46,238 nt of DNA, taken from Nostoc sp. WHI. Its GTDB lineage: Bacteria; Cyanobacteriota; Cyanobacteriia; Cyanobacteriales; Nostocaceae. Shown one piece after another: positions 23,534-32,900 of this stretch (position 1 is the first letter of the stretch; every line of letters begins with the position of its first letter). A program made the translations under genes and the position numbers. Location of the stretch: contig NZ_WBKM01000014.1 of the NCBI RefSeq assembly GCF_015714725.1, positions 1 to 46,238 of the forward strand, in the 5' to 3' direction. The notes beneath the pieces are model-generated. The model ran no database searches and had not been told where the DNA came from. It was given only the letters and a program-made list of their open reading frames with translations.

Positions 23534-26197
23534 CCGCAATGCAGATACTCCCATAGGGCCACGAGTTACGCCCAATTGATTTTGCAACTTCAACTCTCGC
23601 CATAATTGTGAGCCTGTAATTTCACCTTGTAGTAATTGCCGATAGCAATGTATTGTTTTACTCACTTGCTCTGGTGTTTCATTCACAAATTCAATTCGGA
23701 AGTGATGTAAACCAAGTTCTATAAGACGCTGTACGTACTCGGCTCCAGTTTGGGCAGTGCCGTTAAATACAGTGTTGCGGCAGCCTGCATCCGCCTTGAG
23801 GATGTGTTCACTACCTACACGGTCTTTTAATTTCACTTCATGCTTTTCACAAGGTCGTCCACAGTTTGTGTAATCTGTTCCTGTCGATAGAAAGGCGCAA
23901 AAAACACAATGCTCCATGTGAAACATCGGCATACGCTGATGGATTGTCACCTCAAACCACTGGGGTGGGCAACTTGTAAGCAGGTCTTGCAGTTGGGTAA
24001 TATTCAGGTCATAGGATGCCGTCAGCCGTTCTAAAGCAAAATATTGCTGAAAGTAGTCTGCTGTTAAGGCGTTGGCAACGTTGAGCGAAAAATCTCCGAT
24101 ACAACGGTCTGCCGCAAAGAATTGCAATTGGTCATAGTTCCGCACCAGATAGCCATCGGCCTCCGAGGCACGCACTTGCTGCAAAATCCAGTTTTCCCCA
24201 GGTTTCGTAATTCGGGGTGGTGCAACCCAGATGGTGGGGAGTGGGGAGTTAGGAGTTAGGAGTGGTGAGTTATGAGTTAAAAGTGAAGAATTTTCTGCTT
24301 TGTTTCTTTGCTGTTGTTGGCGTACCATCTGCACCGCTTCTCGGTAGGCGCGTATTTCTTCAAATTCACAGTAAAGTGTTTCAATACCAGCTTTGAGGGC
24401 GGCTTGGAGTTGCTTGAGGTTTCGTACTAGAACGATGAGTGAAGGAGATGTAGCTTTAGCTTCCCGCAGGGTAGGAAATGAGGGTAATGAGGAGGGGAGT
24501 AAGTCTTGGAAAGAGACATCAGAACGTAATTGCCAGCGTTTGGGTTGACTCCGCAATTCTTCCAACTGCGCTACCATATCTCGCCGCATCCGGTTCAACT
24601 CACTTACGGGCAGCATCATAGCACCGTTGAGGTGGTTGGTTAGCGTTCCCAAACAGAAAGGTGTGTTACCGAGACGACCGAACTGTTCTTGTAAACGGTC
24701 TGTGTCTAGAGGTTTTGTGTGTGCCTCAACTAGTGAAATTGCAGACTCTACTTGTACGATATTACCGAGTTGATCACGAGCGATCGCAATTAGTGGCTGA
24801 CCGACTTCTCCATAAATTTCTATATTAATGGGACGCTGAAATTGTGGGTTCTCGCCAGCAAAACTTTGACGCAGTTGCTTATCGAGTTCTGGATCACTGG
24901 TTTTCCAAATGCGATCGCCTATGTGCACTCGGCGCAGGTTCAAGTCGCTTCTACCAAAGGTCAGCAAAGTTTCTTTACCTTTGGACACCACACCATAAAC
25001 CCGGCCGCCTTCTTCCTTCGCCTCTGGATGACCGCAGTCAAACACAATTCCATCTCCCGGTTTCACCGGTGCTTCCAGTTTGACTGTTACCTGTTCGTTG
25101 TGGATGCGGATAACTTCGCCTAAATAAACCCCACGTTTTTTACCAAAGCGGGCGTGTACTAATTCCTGATTATTAATCCCATCAAACCAGCCTGTGTAGA
25201 GTCCGCGAGAAAATGCCATTTCTAGGTTGTAGTGTTCTTGGTCTGATTGACCTCTCCCCCAGCCCCTCTCCGAAACGGAGAGGGGAGTTTTTATTCCCCC
25301 TTCCCTTGTAGGGAAGGGGGTTAGGGGGTTAGGTTTTTCCAATTCCCCCATCACCCGATCTAGGGCTTGTCGATAAACACGGGTAACATTGGCAACATAC
25401 TCTGGAGCTTTCAAACGACCTTCAATTTTGAGACAAGTTACACCTGATTTCACCAAATCTGGCAAAACATCTAACCCTGCTAAGTCTTGAGGACTAAGTA
25501 AATATTTGCGATTCTCCAAATTTACAACTTCCCCATCAGCGATTAAATCGTAGGGCATCCGGCAAGCTTGGGCACATTCGCCTCGGTTAGCAGAACGTCC
25601 GCCTAAAGCCTCACTAGTCAAACACTGACCGGAATACGCCACGCACAAAGCACCGTGAACAAAGACTTCCAAGGGTAGCGAAGTTTCCTGTTGGGCAATC
25701 TGCTGCTGAATTTTATTGATTTCCTGAAGAGAACATTCACGCGCCAGCACCACTAATTGACAGCCGAGGGACTTGGCAAATTCCACCCCAGCCGCACTGG
25801 TGATCGTCATTTGGGTGGAAGCATGGATGGGAAAATCAGGCGAGAGGTGACGGATGAGACGGCATATACCCACATCCTGGACAATGACTGCATCCACACC
25901 CGTTGCAATAATTGTGCGGAGATATTGCTGTGCTTCTGCTAGTTCTTTGGGAAATATTAGTGTGTTGACAGTGACATAACCCTTTACGCCCCGACGGTGC
26001 AGGAATGTCATCAATTGGGGTAAGTCCGCCTCAGTAAAATTTTGTGCCCGCATTCTGGCGTTGAAGCGATCCAAACCGAAGTAAATCGCATCTGCCCCAT
26101 TTTCCACAGCAGCTTTAGCACATTCCCAATTACCTGCTGGTGCAAGGAGTTCAGGACGTTGAAGAGAGGGTTGGGAAGGGGAGATATCGCTTTTCAT
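23528..26197 (-). CDS. U32-family peptidase / collagenase-like, repeat-expanded
   Basis: This 889-residue protein begins PELLAPAGNWECAKAAVENG and has the U32 signature EVFVHGALCVAYSGQCLTSE with NRGECAQACRMPYDL. The C-terminal DUF3656-type region contains FHMEHCVFCAFLSTGTDYTN and CGRPCEKHEVKLKDR. Relatives such as RlhA and TrhP hydroxylate RNA with Fe-S help; others are annotated as collagenases, so the reaction is open. Three segments look foreign yet in frame: NPLTPFPTREGG... (about 25249-25335), FPTLREAKATSPS (about 24445-24475) and SSLLTHNSPLLTPNSPLP (about 24236-24297). All derive from known repeat types. The insertions lie between conserved blocks, so the enzyme may tolerate them. Confidence 0.9.
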   Translation of the reverse strand: MKSDISPSQPSLQRPELLAPAGNWECAKAAVENGADAIYFGLDRFNARMRAQNFTEADLPQLMTFLHRRGVKGYVTVNTLIFPKELAEAQQYLRTIIATGVDAVIVQDVGICRLIRHLSPDFPIHASTQMTITSAAGVEFAKSLGCQLVVLARECSLQEINKIQQQIAQQETSLPLEVFVHGALCVAYSGQCLTSEALGGRSANRGECAQACRMPYDLIADGEVVNLENRKYLLSPQDLAGLDVLPDLVKSGVTCLKIEGRLKAPEYVANVTRVYRQALDRVMGELEKPNPLTPFPTREGGIKTPLSVSERGWGRGQSDQEHYNLEMAFSRGLYTGWFDGINNQELVHARFGKKRGVYLGEVIRIHNEQVTVKLEAPVKPGDGIVFDCGHPEAKEEGGRVYGVVSKGKETLLTFGRSDLNLRRVHIGDRIWKTSDPELDKQLRQSFAGENPQFQRPINIEIYGEVGQPLIAIARDQLGNIVQVESAISLVEAHTKPLDTDRLQEQFGRLGNTPFCLGTLTNHLNGAMMLPVSELNRMRRDMVAQLEELRSQPKRWQLRSDVSFQDLLPSSLPSFPTLREAKATSPSLIVLVRNLKQLQAALKAGIETLYCEFEEIRAYREAVQMVRQQQQRNKAENSSLLTHNSPLLTPNSPLPTIWVAPPRITKPGENWILQQVRASEADGYLVRNYDQLQFFAADRCIGDFSLNVANALTADYFQQYFALERLTASYDLNITQLQDLLTSCPPQWFEVTIHQRMPMFHMEHCVFCAFLSTGTDYTNCGRPCEKHEVKLKDRVGSEHILKADAGCRNTVFNGTAQTGAEYVQRLIELGLHHFRIEFVNETPEQVSKTIHCYRQLLQGEITGSQLWRELKLQNQLGVTRGPMGVSALRS
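24236..24297 (-). repeat. GAGTTAG-type heptamer repeat inside U32 gene
   Basis: Plus-strand GGGGAGTTAGGAGTTAGGAG and degenerate copies (GTGGTGAGTTATGAGTTAAA) form a typical intergenic heptamer array, here translated in frame as SSLLTHNSPLLTPNSPLP. The length keeps the frame. Confidence 0.75.
25249..25335 (-). repeat. Double-hairpin repeat inserted in frame in U32 gene
   Basis: Two perfect palindromes lie side by side: CCCCTCTCCG-aaa-CGGAGAGGGG and CCCCCTTCCCT-tgt-AGGGAAGGGGG. Translated in the gene they read NPLTPFPTREGGIKTPLSVS. I recall this repeat between genes across cyanobacteria; its presence inside an open frame is the notable part. Confidence 0.8.
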
Positions 26198-26315
26198 TAG
26201 ACTTAGGGTTAGGTAGCACCATAGTGATTTTATCTAAGTTAATAAAAGAAAATGAACTATTGTGAGCAAAGGAGGTCTGTTTATCGGATTCTTTTCTCAA
26301 ATTGGTGTTAGAGGT

Positions 26316-26523
26316 TGTTTGAAAAGTGTTTCGCTGTGACTGTAGGCACTTTTAGATCCCCCCTAACCCACGCCACTTGCTCCACTTGGGGAGACCCCAA
26401 GACCGCAGTGGCTCCCCTTAAAAAGGGGGGAACCGAAATCAAAGTCTCCCAATTTATCGGGAGATTTAGAGGGATCTAAAACTTTTGATACCGACAAGAC
26501 GACTTTTCAAACATTTTCTTAGA
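26316..26523. mobile_element. MITE-like element with GTTTGAAAAGT inverted ends
   Basis: Ends TGTTTGAAAAGT (26316-26327) and ACTTTTCAAACA (26512-26523) are perfect 12-bp inverted repeats about 208 bp apart, with TTAGATCCCCCCTAACCC- and GGGATCTAAAACTTTTG-type subterminal parts also inverted. There is no coding frame. The centre holds a nested GC-rich repeat (CACTTGCTCCACTTGGGGAG then ACCCCAAGACCGCAGTGG). It fills most of the 390-bp gap between two reverse-strand genes. Confidence 0.65.
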
Positions 26524-26587
26524 CTACTTATTCTCAAAATTTACCGGAAGCTCTTTAAGTCCGGTACTTTTGTTATTAACTATTGAT

Positions 26588-27757
26588 TTAGCTCAACCGT
26601 TCAAGTTGGGCTTCAATGGCTGCCAAAAGTTGGTGTTGCTGCCAATCTTGGCTAAGATGGGCGGCTATACAAGCGGCTCCAGCGCCCATACCTTCTTTTA
26701 CAAAACCCTGCTCATAAGCTCGAAGTTGAGGATAACGAGAATCAGCAAAGCTCAGATAAGTTGCTAGTAGAGGAGGAGTTCCTCCACTCTGAGTTAAGCT
26801 GCCTTTACCTAAGTCAAGGGCTAAGTCAACCGTAGCGCCGGTAGGGTCTTCTGCTACCCAACGGGTTGTACCTACAACCACTGCTTTTGGTTGCCATGAT
26901 AAAGCATAAGCTTGAGCGATCGCACTCATCAGCGCATAAACCGCCAGCATTTGCGTCCCACCAGCCAGCATTACACCACAACTACGACTAGCAGCGATCG
27001 CCATCCCAGCTACTACTACTTGCATTGGATCACCCACGGCGGCGACGAGTTGTAGGGGATCTAGGGAATTTTGGATTTTAGATTTTGGATTTTGGATTGG
27101 AGATGGGAAGTTTATCTCTTTCTGCTTCTCTAACCCAGCTTGCACTAGTGTCCACTTTTGCGCGTGGTTACAAACAGGGTGGCTACTGTTAACTTTTCCG
27201 GCAGCTTCTATACCTAAACCAGTTAAAATTGCTAGGGCAGTTGTGGTGCCTCCAACGACGCACTCACCAACAATCAGATACCCCTGTTGAATATTGGCAG
27301 CAAGACGTTCTCCCCAAAGTAGCCCTTGTTCAAACAAGTGGTGTACCGTTGTGATTTCCATCGCATTACCTCCACTTAAACACTTAGCAGCAGCGCCACC
27401 CAAATCAATTACTGGCACAGCCGGAGGTTGGGGTAAACCAGCATTAAACAAATGAATTGGAATCTTTAGTGACTCAAAGACAGCGCGAGAAATCAATACA
27501 GGTGAAGCCCCAGCCGCCAATGGTGGTAGGGGATATTGCGGCTTATGTTCTGGGCCATAATACAAAAACTCGGCATCGGCACAAGCAGTATATTTCCGAT
27601 CCTCTGGAGTGCGACCAGCCGCAGAAATTCCTGGAATTAAACCAGTTTCAGTAAATCCTAAAACACAGGCAAATATCGGTAGATAACCACGATACCGTCG
27701 CAACCATTCTTCACCCTGTTCTGTTTGAGTATAAATACGAATTTGGGCATTGGGCAT
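26588..27757 (-). CDS. CobT-like nicotinate-nucleotide phosphoribosyltransferase homologue
   Basis: The protein (389 aa) belongs to the cyanobacterial/archaeal branch of NaMN:DMB phosphoribosyltransferase homologues: IFACVLGFTETGLIPGISAA, RTPEDRKYTACADAEFLYYG, LIVGECVVGGTTTALAILTG and GVMLAGGTQMLAVYALMSAI. It is predicted to work in making the lower ligand nucleotide of cobamides. The in-frame insert FPSPIQNPKSKIQNS (27067-27100) derives from a TTTTGGA heptamer array. The ATG at 27757 is preferred; the longer frame uses TTG and repeat-derived codons. It is third in a leftward cluster after the crp-type and DUF2232 genes (38 bp gap). Confidence 0.85.
   Translation of the reverse strand: MPNAQIRIYTQTEQGEEWLRRYRGYLPIFACVLGFTETGLIPGISAAGRTPEDRKYTACADAEFLYYGPEHKPQYPLPPLAAGASPVLISRAVFESLKIPIHLFNAGLPQPPAVPVIDLGGAAAKCLSGGNAMEITTVHHLFEQGLLWGERLAANIQQGYLIVGECVVGGTTTALAILTGLGIEAAGKVNSSHPVCNHAQKWTLVQAGLEKQKEINFPSPIQNPKSKIQNSLDPLQLVAAVGDPMQVVVAGMAIAASRSCGVMLAGGTQMLAVYALMSAIAQAYALSWQPKAVVVGTTRWVAEDPTGATVDLALDLGKGSLTQSGGTPPLLATYLSFADSRYPQLRAYEQGFVKEGMGAGAACIAAHLSQDWQQHQLLAAIEAQLERLS
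27067..27100 (-). repeat. TTTTGGA/TTTTAGA heptamers inside the cobT-like gene
   Basis: Five AT-rich heptamers (TTTTGGATTTTAGATTTTGG then ATTTTGGATT) are read in frame as NPKSKIQNS. The insertion falls in a surface-like linker after GLEKQKEI. Identical units are intergenic elsewhere in the window. Confidence 0.8.
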
Positions 27758-27795
27758 GGGGCATTGATAAATGACAAAGGACAAAGGACAAATAA

Positions 27796-28533
27796 CTATG
27801 TTTCATAATCCATGAGAACTTGCACCCAGCGTGGTGGACGGGGAATGGGGTTGCCCAGGCGCTCAAAAAGCAACCATGCTGCCAGGTGTACCAGAAAAAG
27901 GTAGATAAAATTGTTGAGTAAAATTAAAGCGATCGCCCCCACTTGAATTAAAAACACACTGGGACTCGCCAATAAACTTAGCTTCAAAAATAACCACTCA
28001 ATGAACTCAGTCACCTGGGTAATCACATAAATCCACAGGTCTTCACCCGACAACACAGATAGCAACCACAGCCGAAAAAAGACCCCCAAAGTACCTAAAA
28101 GCGTACCTAAGGTGATAGAAACAATCCAGGGAAGACGGCGACGAGACCACGTTGCCCCTAAAAGCACGCCCATAAACCCGTAGGGCATGACAAACAGCAA
28201 ACTACGGGCTGGCCCCATCAGTACCGTCAGCAGTAACCCGGAGGTGAGTGCTGCCATCCATGCGGCACGTTTGCCCCAACGCAGATAAACTAGAGCGATC
28301 GGGACGGGAAAAAATATCCGCAAAACTGGCCCCAAGGGAAAGTAGAAATTAATAAACCAAATCAAGCTAGCGGTACTGGCTAAAAACGCCGTTTCCACCA
28401 TTCTCAAGGGCGCATCAGCTTTAAGTTGAGGATGCATTAACTGGTTTTGGTTGTCCAAGGAGCGATCGCTAGTTTGAGACTCAGGAGTTGGATCTTCCTC
28501 CGGCTCATCTGGCAGAGAATCTAAAATGCTCAT
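27796..28533 (-). CDS. DUF2232 (YybS-like) multi-pass membrane protein
   Basis: An acidic cytoplasmic head (MSILDSLPDEPEEDPTPESQ) is followed by about six hydrophobic helices, including LIWFINFYFPLGPVLRIFFP, AAWMAALTSGLLLTVLMGPA, IVSITLGTLLGTLGVFFRLW and LIQVGAIALILLNNFIYLFL. The pattern fits DUF2232, possibly substrate-binding subunits of transporters. Function is unproven. It starts 14 bp after the Crp-type gene and ends 38 bp before the cobT-like gene, so the three probably form one transcript. Confidence 0.82.
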   Translation of the reverse strand: MSILDSLPDEPEEDPTPESQTSDRSLDNQNQLMHPQLKADAPLRMVETAFLASTASLIWFINFYFPLGPVLRIFFPVPIALVYLRWGKRAAWMAALTSGLLLTVLMGPARSLLFVMPYGFMGVLLGATWSRRRLPWIVSITLGTLLGTLGVFFRLWLLSVLSGEDLWIYVITQVTEFIEWLFLKLSLLASPSVFLIQVGAIALILLNNFIYLFLVHLAAWLLFERLGNPIPRPPRWVQVLMDYET

Positions 28534-28546
28534 ATCTAACAAGTTG

Positions 28547-29248
28547 TTAAACTATCATTCTTTCTAAGGCTGACAAATCGGGGATACAAATAGTGTCTTG
28601 ATCCCGTTTAATCAACCCTTTTTTTTCTAGCCTTGTCAACACTCGTGTCACCGTTTCCCGCGCTAGTCCGCTTAAACTACTCAATTCCCGATGAGGTAAA
28701 TTGGGGATTTCGGTTCCTGTTTGCCCTTTTTTTCCCTGTCCTTCTGCTAAAAACAGCAACGTGTCTGCCACGCGTGACTGGCTATCAGATTCCCGTAATC
28801 GCAATCGGCGATTTACTTGTCGCAAACGTCGTGCCATGAGTTGCGCCAATCGAACTCCCGCCAAGGGTTCTATATGAAGTAACTTGACAAAATCCTGAGC
28901 AGGCATACTGCCAATTACCGTAGGGGCTAAGGTGATCACATCTGTGGAGCGAGGTACTTCATCTAGCGCCGCCATTTCACCAAACAATTCCCCTTTGCCA
29001 ATAATATTCAGCGTTACCTCTTTTCCTTCCAGATTGTAGGTGCGAATTTTTACCCATCCGTCCATAATAAAATACACAGAACCGCCCCAGTCATTTTCTA
29101 GCAGAATCACTTGATTGGCTGGGTGAGTGCGGGTGACAAGATGGATGAGGGCTGATTCCACAACAACTTGTGGCAACCCTTGAAAAAAGGGAGCCGACGT
29201 GATTATCCAGGAATTAGCCTGTGCCTGCAAGCTGGATCGGTCTTCCAT
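28547..29248 (-). CDS. Crp/Fnr-family transcriptional regulator
   Basis: Residues about 20-135 form a cyclic-nucleotide-binding-type barrel (ANQVILLENDWGGSVYFIMD, GKGELFGEMAALDEVPRSTD), followed by a long dimer helix (LAQLMARRLRQVNRRLRLRE) and a winged helix with HRELSSLSGLARETVTRVLT and RLEKKGLI at about 188-215. GELFGE...PRST keeps most of the nucleotide-contact pattern, but the ligand is not certain. It is not NtcA by sequence. It is first in the cluster with DUF2232 and the cobT-like gene. Confidence 0.9.
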   Translation of the reverse strand: MEDRSSLQAQANSWIITSAPFFQGLPQVVVESALIHLVTRTHPANQVILLENDWGGSVYFIMDGWVKIRTYNLEGKEVTLNIIGKGELFGEMAALDEVPRSTDVITLAPTVIGSMPAQDFVKLLHIEPLAGVRLAQLMARRLRQVNRRLRLRESDSQSRVADTLLFLAEGQGKKGQTGTEIPNLPHRELSSLSGLARETVTRVLTRLEKKGLIKRDQDTICIPDLSALERMIV

Positions 29249-29908
29249 TACGACATCTTTAATTCAAGCTGCTATATGTACAACAAACAAAAGCGCCATC
29301 TTTAAGCCTAAGCTATCAAGCACAGTCCCCTTTCAAAGGGAAAACTAAACTATGCTGCATAAGAAAGCGACAAGAGCATTTTTCTAAACCATCTTTACCT
29401 ATAGGTTTAAACGGGGTAAAAGTTTTGCAAAAAGTAGTTAATAGCCTTCGGTAGTATTGCTTAGGGGCTAGCTGCACTGCAAACTTGATTAGTTAAGAAT
29501 ATAGGCAAACAACATCAATGATACTAAAGGGAGTAAATTATTGCTCACGTATTTTAGCGGTTTTCCGAAATATAGCGATTCTCGTACCTTGTGTGTGAAG
29601 TTTTGACGCTTCGCTAACGCTAGATGTCTATAAATGCAACACCTAGCGTAACGCTTAATAATAATGTGTGTATCGGAAGACTACAATTAGCTCTCAAGCT
29701 AAAGTTCTTAAACAAACGCTGACTGAAGATTGCCACGACTCCCAGTAATCCATAACATAATGACAGTCGCAAGTCCAACAGCAGCTTTTGCTGCTCAAAA
29801 CTTCTTCTATGGTCGGCGCTGGGCGTAGCTTGCTTTTCCATAGGGGTACAGTGATTGTAAATTAATTGTCACACTAGTTGACATCCATTCTAGTTAAGGT
29901 GATTGAAA
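29249..29908. other. 660-bp region between divergent crp-type and Hsp70-like genes
   Basis: It should contain both promoters. It holds one doubtful small ORF (29620-29841, reverse) and a small repeat (GACGCTTCGCTAACGCTAG, 29606-29624). I recognise no RNA gene or riboswitch here. Confidence 0.45.
29620..29841 (-). CDS. Doubtful small membrane ORF ended by a small repeat
   Basis: The 73-residue frame starts MEKQATPSADHRRSFEQQKL and has two hydrophobic stretches (LCYGLLGVVAIFSQRLF and LPIHTLLLSVTLGVAFID). The stop falls within the small dispersed repeat at 29606-29624, so an older, longer gene may have been cut. I do not recognise a family. It may be a chance frame. Confidence 0.3.
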   Translation of the reverse strand: MEKQATPSADHRRSFEQQKLLLDLRLSLCYGLLGVVAIFSQRLFKNFSLRANCSLPIHTLLLSVTLGVAFIDI

Positions 29909-32900
29909 GTGACTTCCAGTGCAGATGAAATTCCCAAACTGATCGCAGACATTGACAATTTACTTGCCAGTGGTGGCAAGCGCCTGTCTAGATTTTTGTC
30001 TGGTCAGGCGCAAGAGCCTAAAGAAGTTTTAGAACGAATTCGCTACTTCTTGGTGAGGCTACAAGAAAAAGAGGCATTAGAGAGCGGTATCCAAAATCAG
30101 CCTTTTGGAGAACCGCGATCGCCCTTGGCGGAGCCATCGCCTTTGTTAACAAAATTTATTGATCATAACCAGTATCCACTACCGAAGCCTGAACTCAATC
30201 AGGAACAGAGTACTGTTGGAGCAGAACAATTAAAAAATGAATTTTCGAGCTTGATACAGCCATTGCGATCGGAATTAGAACTGCTCTTGCAAGAGCGAGC
30301 CACTCTTGTACAGGAAATTAGGCAGCTAGAACAAAAGCGATTACAAAACTACTCCTTAGCGCAGCAGTTGACAAACCAAGAGCAGATGATTACCGAGTTT
30401 TTACAGGTACTCATGAGCCGCCTTGTGCCAAGTTTAACGCCACTAAGAGCGCAGACTTTGGCAAATTATTCCAGTTCTTCAGGAGGAACTAATAACGCAA
30501 ACTTAGAACCAGCAACCTCTGCAACTCAACCTTTATTAGAATCGCCAGAGCGTGTGGAACAGTTAACACAACTGGCCAGGGAGTTGGATCAACGCTTGCT
30601 ATCACTAGATGGGACTGTGAATGTTGTCTTTGAGGGACTACAGCGTAACATTAATACCTATTACGAGTCCTTATCGCAAGCACTGGCAAGAATGCATAGC
30701 AAGGGAATGGAAGGCGAACAGTTGATGGCCAGCTTTCTCAACAATTTGACCCAACATTTGCAGCAACAATCCCCTAATTCCCAGCCATCTTTGCTTGAAG
30801 TAGAATCTGAAATACTGCCTCCATCATCATTGGCTGATTCAGCCGATATTAGTGATGGAGTTACGCCCCAAGCTTTATCTTCACTCAAAATTAATCCTGA
30901 GCAACAGGATACTACTCTCACTGAGGATCTAGATGCAGTACTGTTTGAGCTTGGCTTAGAATCACCTCAATCTTCTGGAAACCCGACCGAATTACCGGAA
31001 GATATTTCTGCGGTAATTGGTGATGAAGTAGACCAACTTTACGCCAGTTTATTCGGTACTGATGATTTTAATAACTCAAGCCTTGAGGTTGCCACAAATG
31101 ACTTATCTGCTTCTGTCACAGCCTCACCACCAACTTTAAATATTGCTGAGGACGCACCGGCCGATCCCACTGTGGATTCTGTGGTTGTGACACCCGATAC
31201 GGCTCAGATCCAAGAAACCACAGATTCGTCAGATTCAGAGGAAGCATTATTTTTTGCAGAAGATACTGACCCCGACTTGCCTGTTAGCTTCTTTACGCCG
31301 CAAGAAGTTTCTCCAGCAAACAGTTCGGTACAACTTGACACTCAGCCAGCTAGTGCTGATACAATCACTACCCTTACTGAGCTATTGGCTGATGCAGGTA
31401 GTGATCAGCAACTTCTGGAAGTGTCATCTTCTGGGAATAATGCCACAACTACAGCACTAGTAACTTCCGAAGTTGCAGAAATTGCATTGCCCTCCGCGCA
31501 GCGTCTTGTAGAGGAGCCTAGCGTTGGCGTAGCGTCTGCCAGAGAAGATATTGCCACATCGGAAGTATTGATTAACGATGATCAGCCAGAACCGTCTTTA
31601 GATAATTACATTGCTGCTTCGCCCCAGGAGAACTTGCTTTCTGTTGAGTCAAACCAGACTTCAGTCGTGCCTGATATTTCCTTAGATGAAGAACAGTTAC
31701 AGCAATTAGATCGGGATTTGGCTAATTTTGATCAGCAGCTAAATTCTGAGTCGCAGCCAGCTACTAACTTAGATATTTCCCAGCAACTGCTTAGTAAAGA
31801 TCAAGACACACTCTCTACAGTTTCCCCGGAGCAGCGATCGCCAGAAAATCTCCAAATAGAGAATACCTCAACTATTGCTTTCTCCAGCTTGGTAGTTCCC
31901 CAGGTAGAAACTGAAGAAAAGGAAGTTATAACTCCTATTCAAGAAAGTTCTTCACCTGCAATTTCCAACTCTATAAATAATCCAGAAGCTTCGCTCAATG
32001 CTCTAGAATCAGTCTGGTATTTAGGAATTGATTTAGGTACAACAGGAATTTCTGCCGCATTATTAAATCGCTCGACTTTTGTTGTACATCCTATCTACTG
32101 GTCAGCAGAAAATCCGCCAGGAACAACTTCCTTCCAGCAATCGTTTCGTTTACCAACAGAGGTTTATCTGCCTATAGCTTCCGTACCCCACGGAGAAAAT
32201 GAAAGTATTGAAGTACATGAACAGACAACACCTGCGGCTGTTGCCCAGGAAAAAGTCTCTGACTCCTCGCCTACCCCTCCGGCACTACCAAAATCAACAG
32301 CAGATCCGACGACAAACAATCTCTACTCGGCACAGTTGAAGCCCTATTTACAAGTAGCTATTCCTTACAAGAGTGAGCGACAAAAATGGGAACCTGTTTT
32401 GCAATTAAATGAATTTTCGGCAGGCCCTTTGATTTGGGTTGTGCGATCGCTCTCTAAATTACTGTTAACTCTCAAATCCGAAAAAACTTGTACCACCCCT
32501 AGTTTAATGACTGCTGCTGTTGGAATCAGCGAAGAAAGTTTTCCGCAGATTATCAATAATATTGCTGGTGTGATTTGCACCTGTCCATCTAGTTGGTCGG
32601 AACAATACCGCTTCAACGTCCGGGAAGCTTTACTCACTAGCAAACTCATCCAACATCCACAGCAAGTCTTTTTTGTGGAAGAAGCGATCGCCAGTCTACT
32701 ACCAGAACTCGATGCTGCTAACGGTGAGCAAGTAAAATTAAGCGATCGTCAAGGTTCTCAGCCGGTAAAAACCAGCGAACATCCCATTGTTGGCAACACC
32801 CTCGTCATTAACATCGGGACAACTGCCACAGAAATGTTGCTGGTCGATTTACCAGAAACCCTGCTGCAATTAACATACAATGATTTCATGCTCCATAGTT

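Noticed and set aside
24842..25123. Forward ORFs opposite the U32 peptidase
   Set aside because: They are shadows of a conserved gene, without ribosome-binding sites or recognisable domains.
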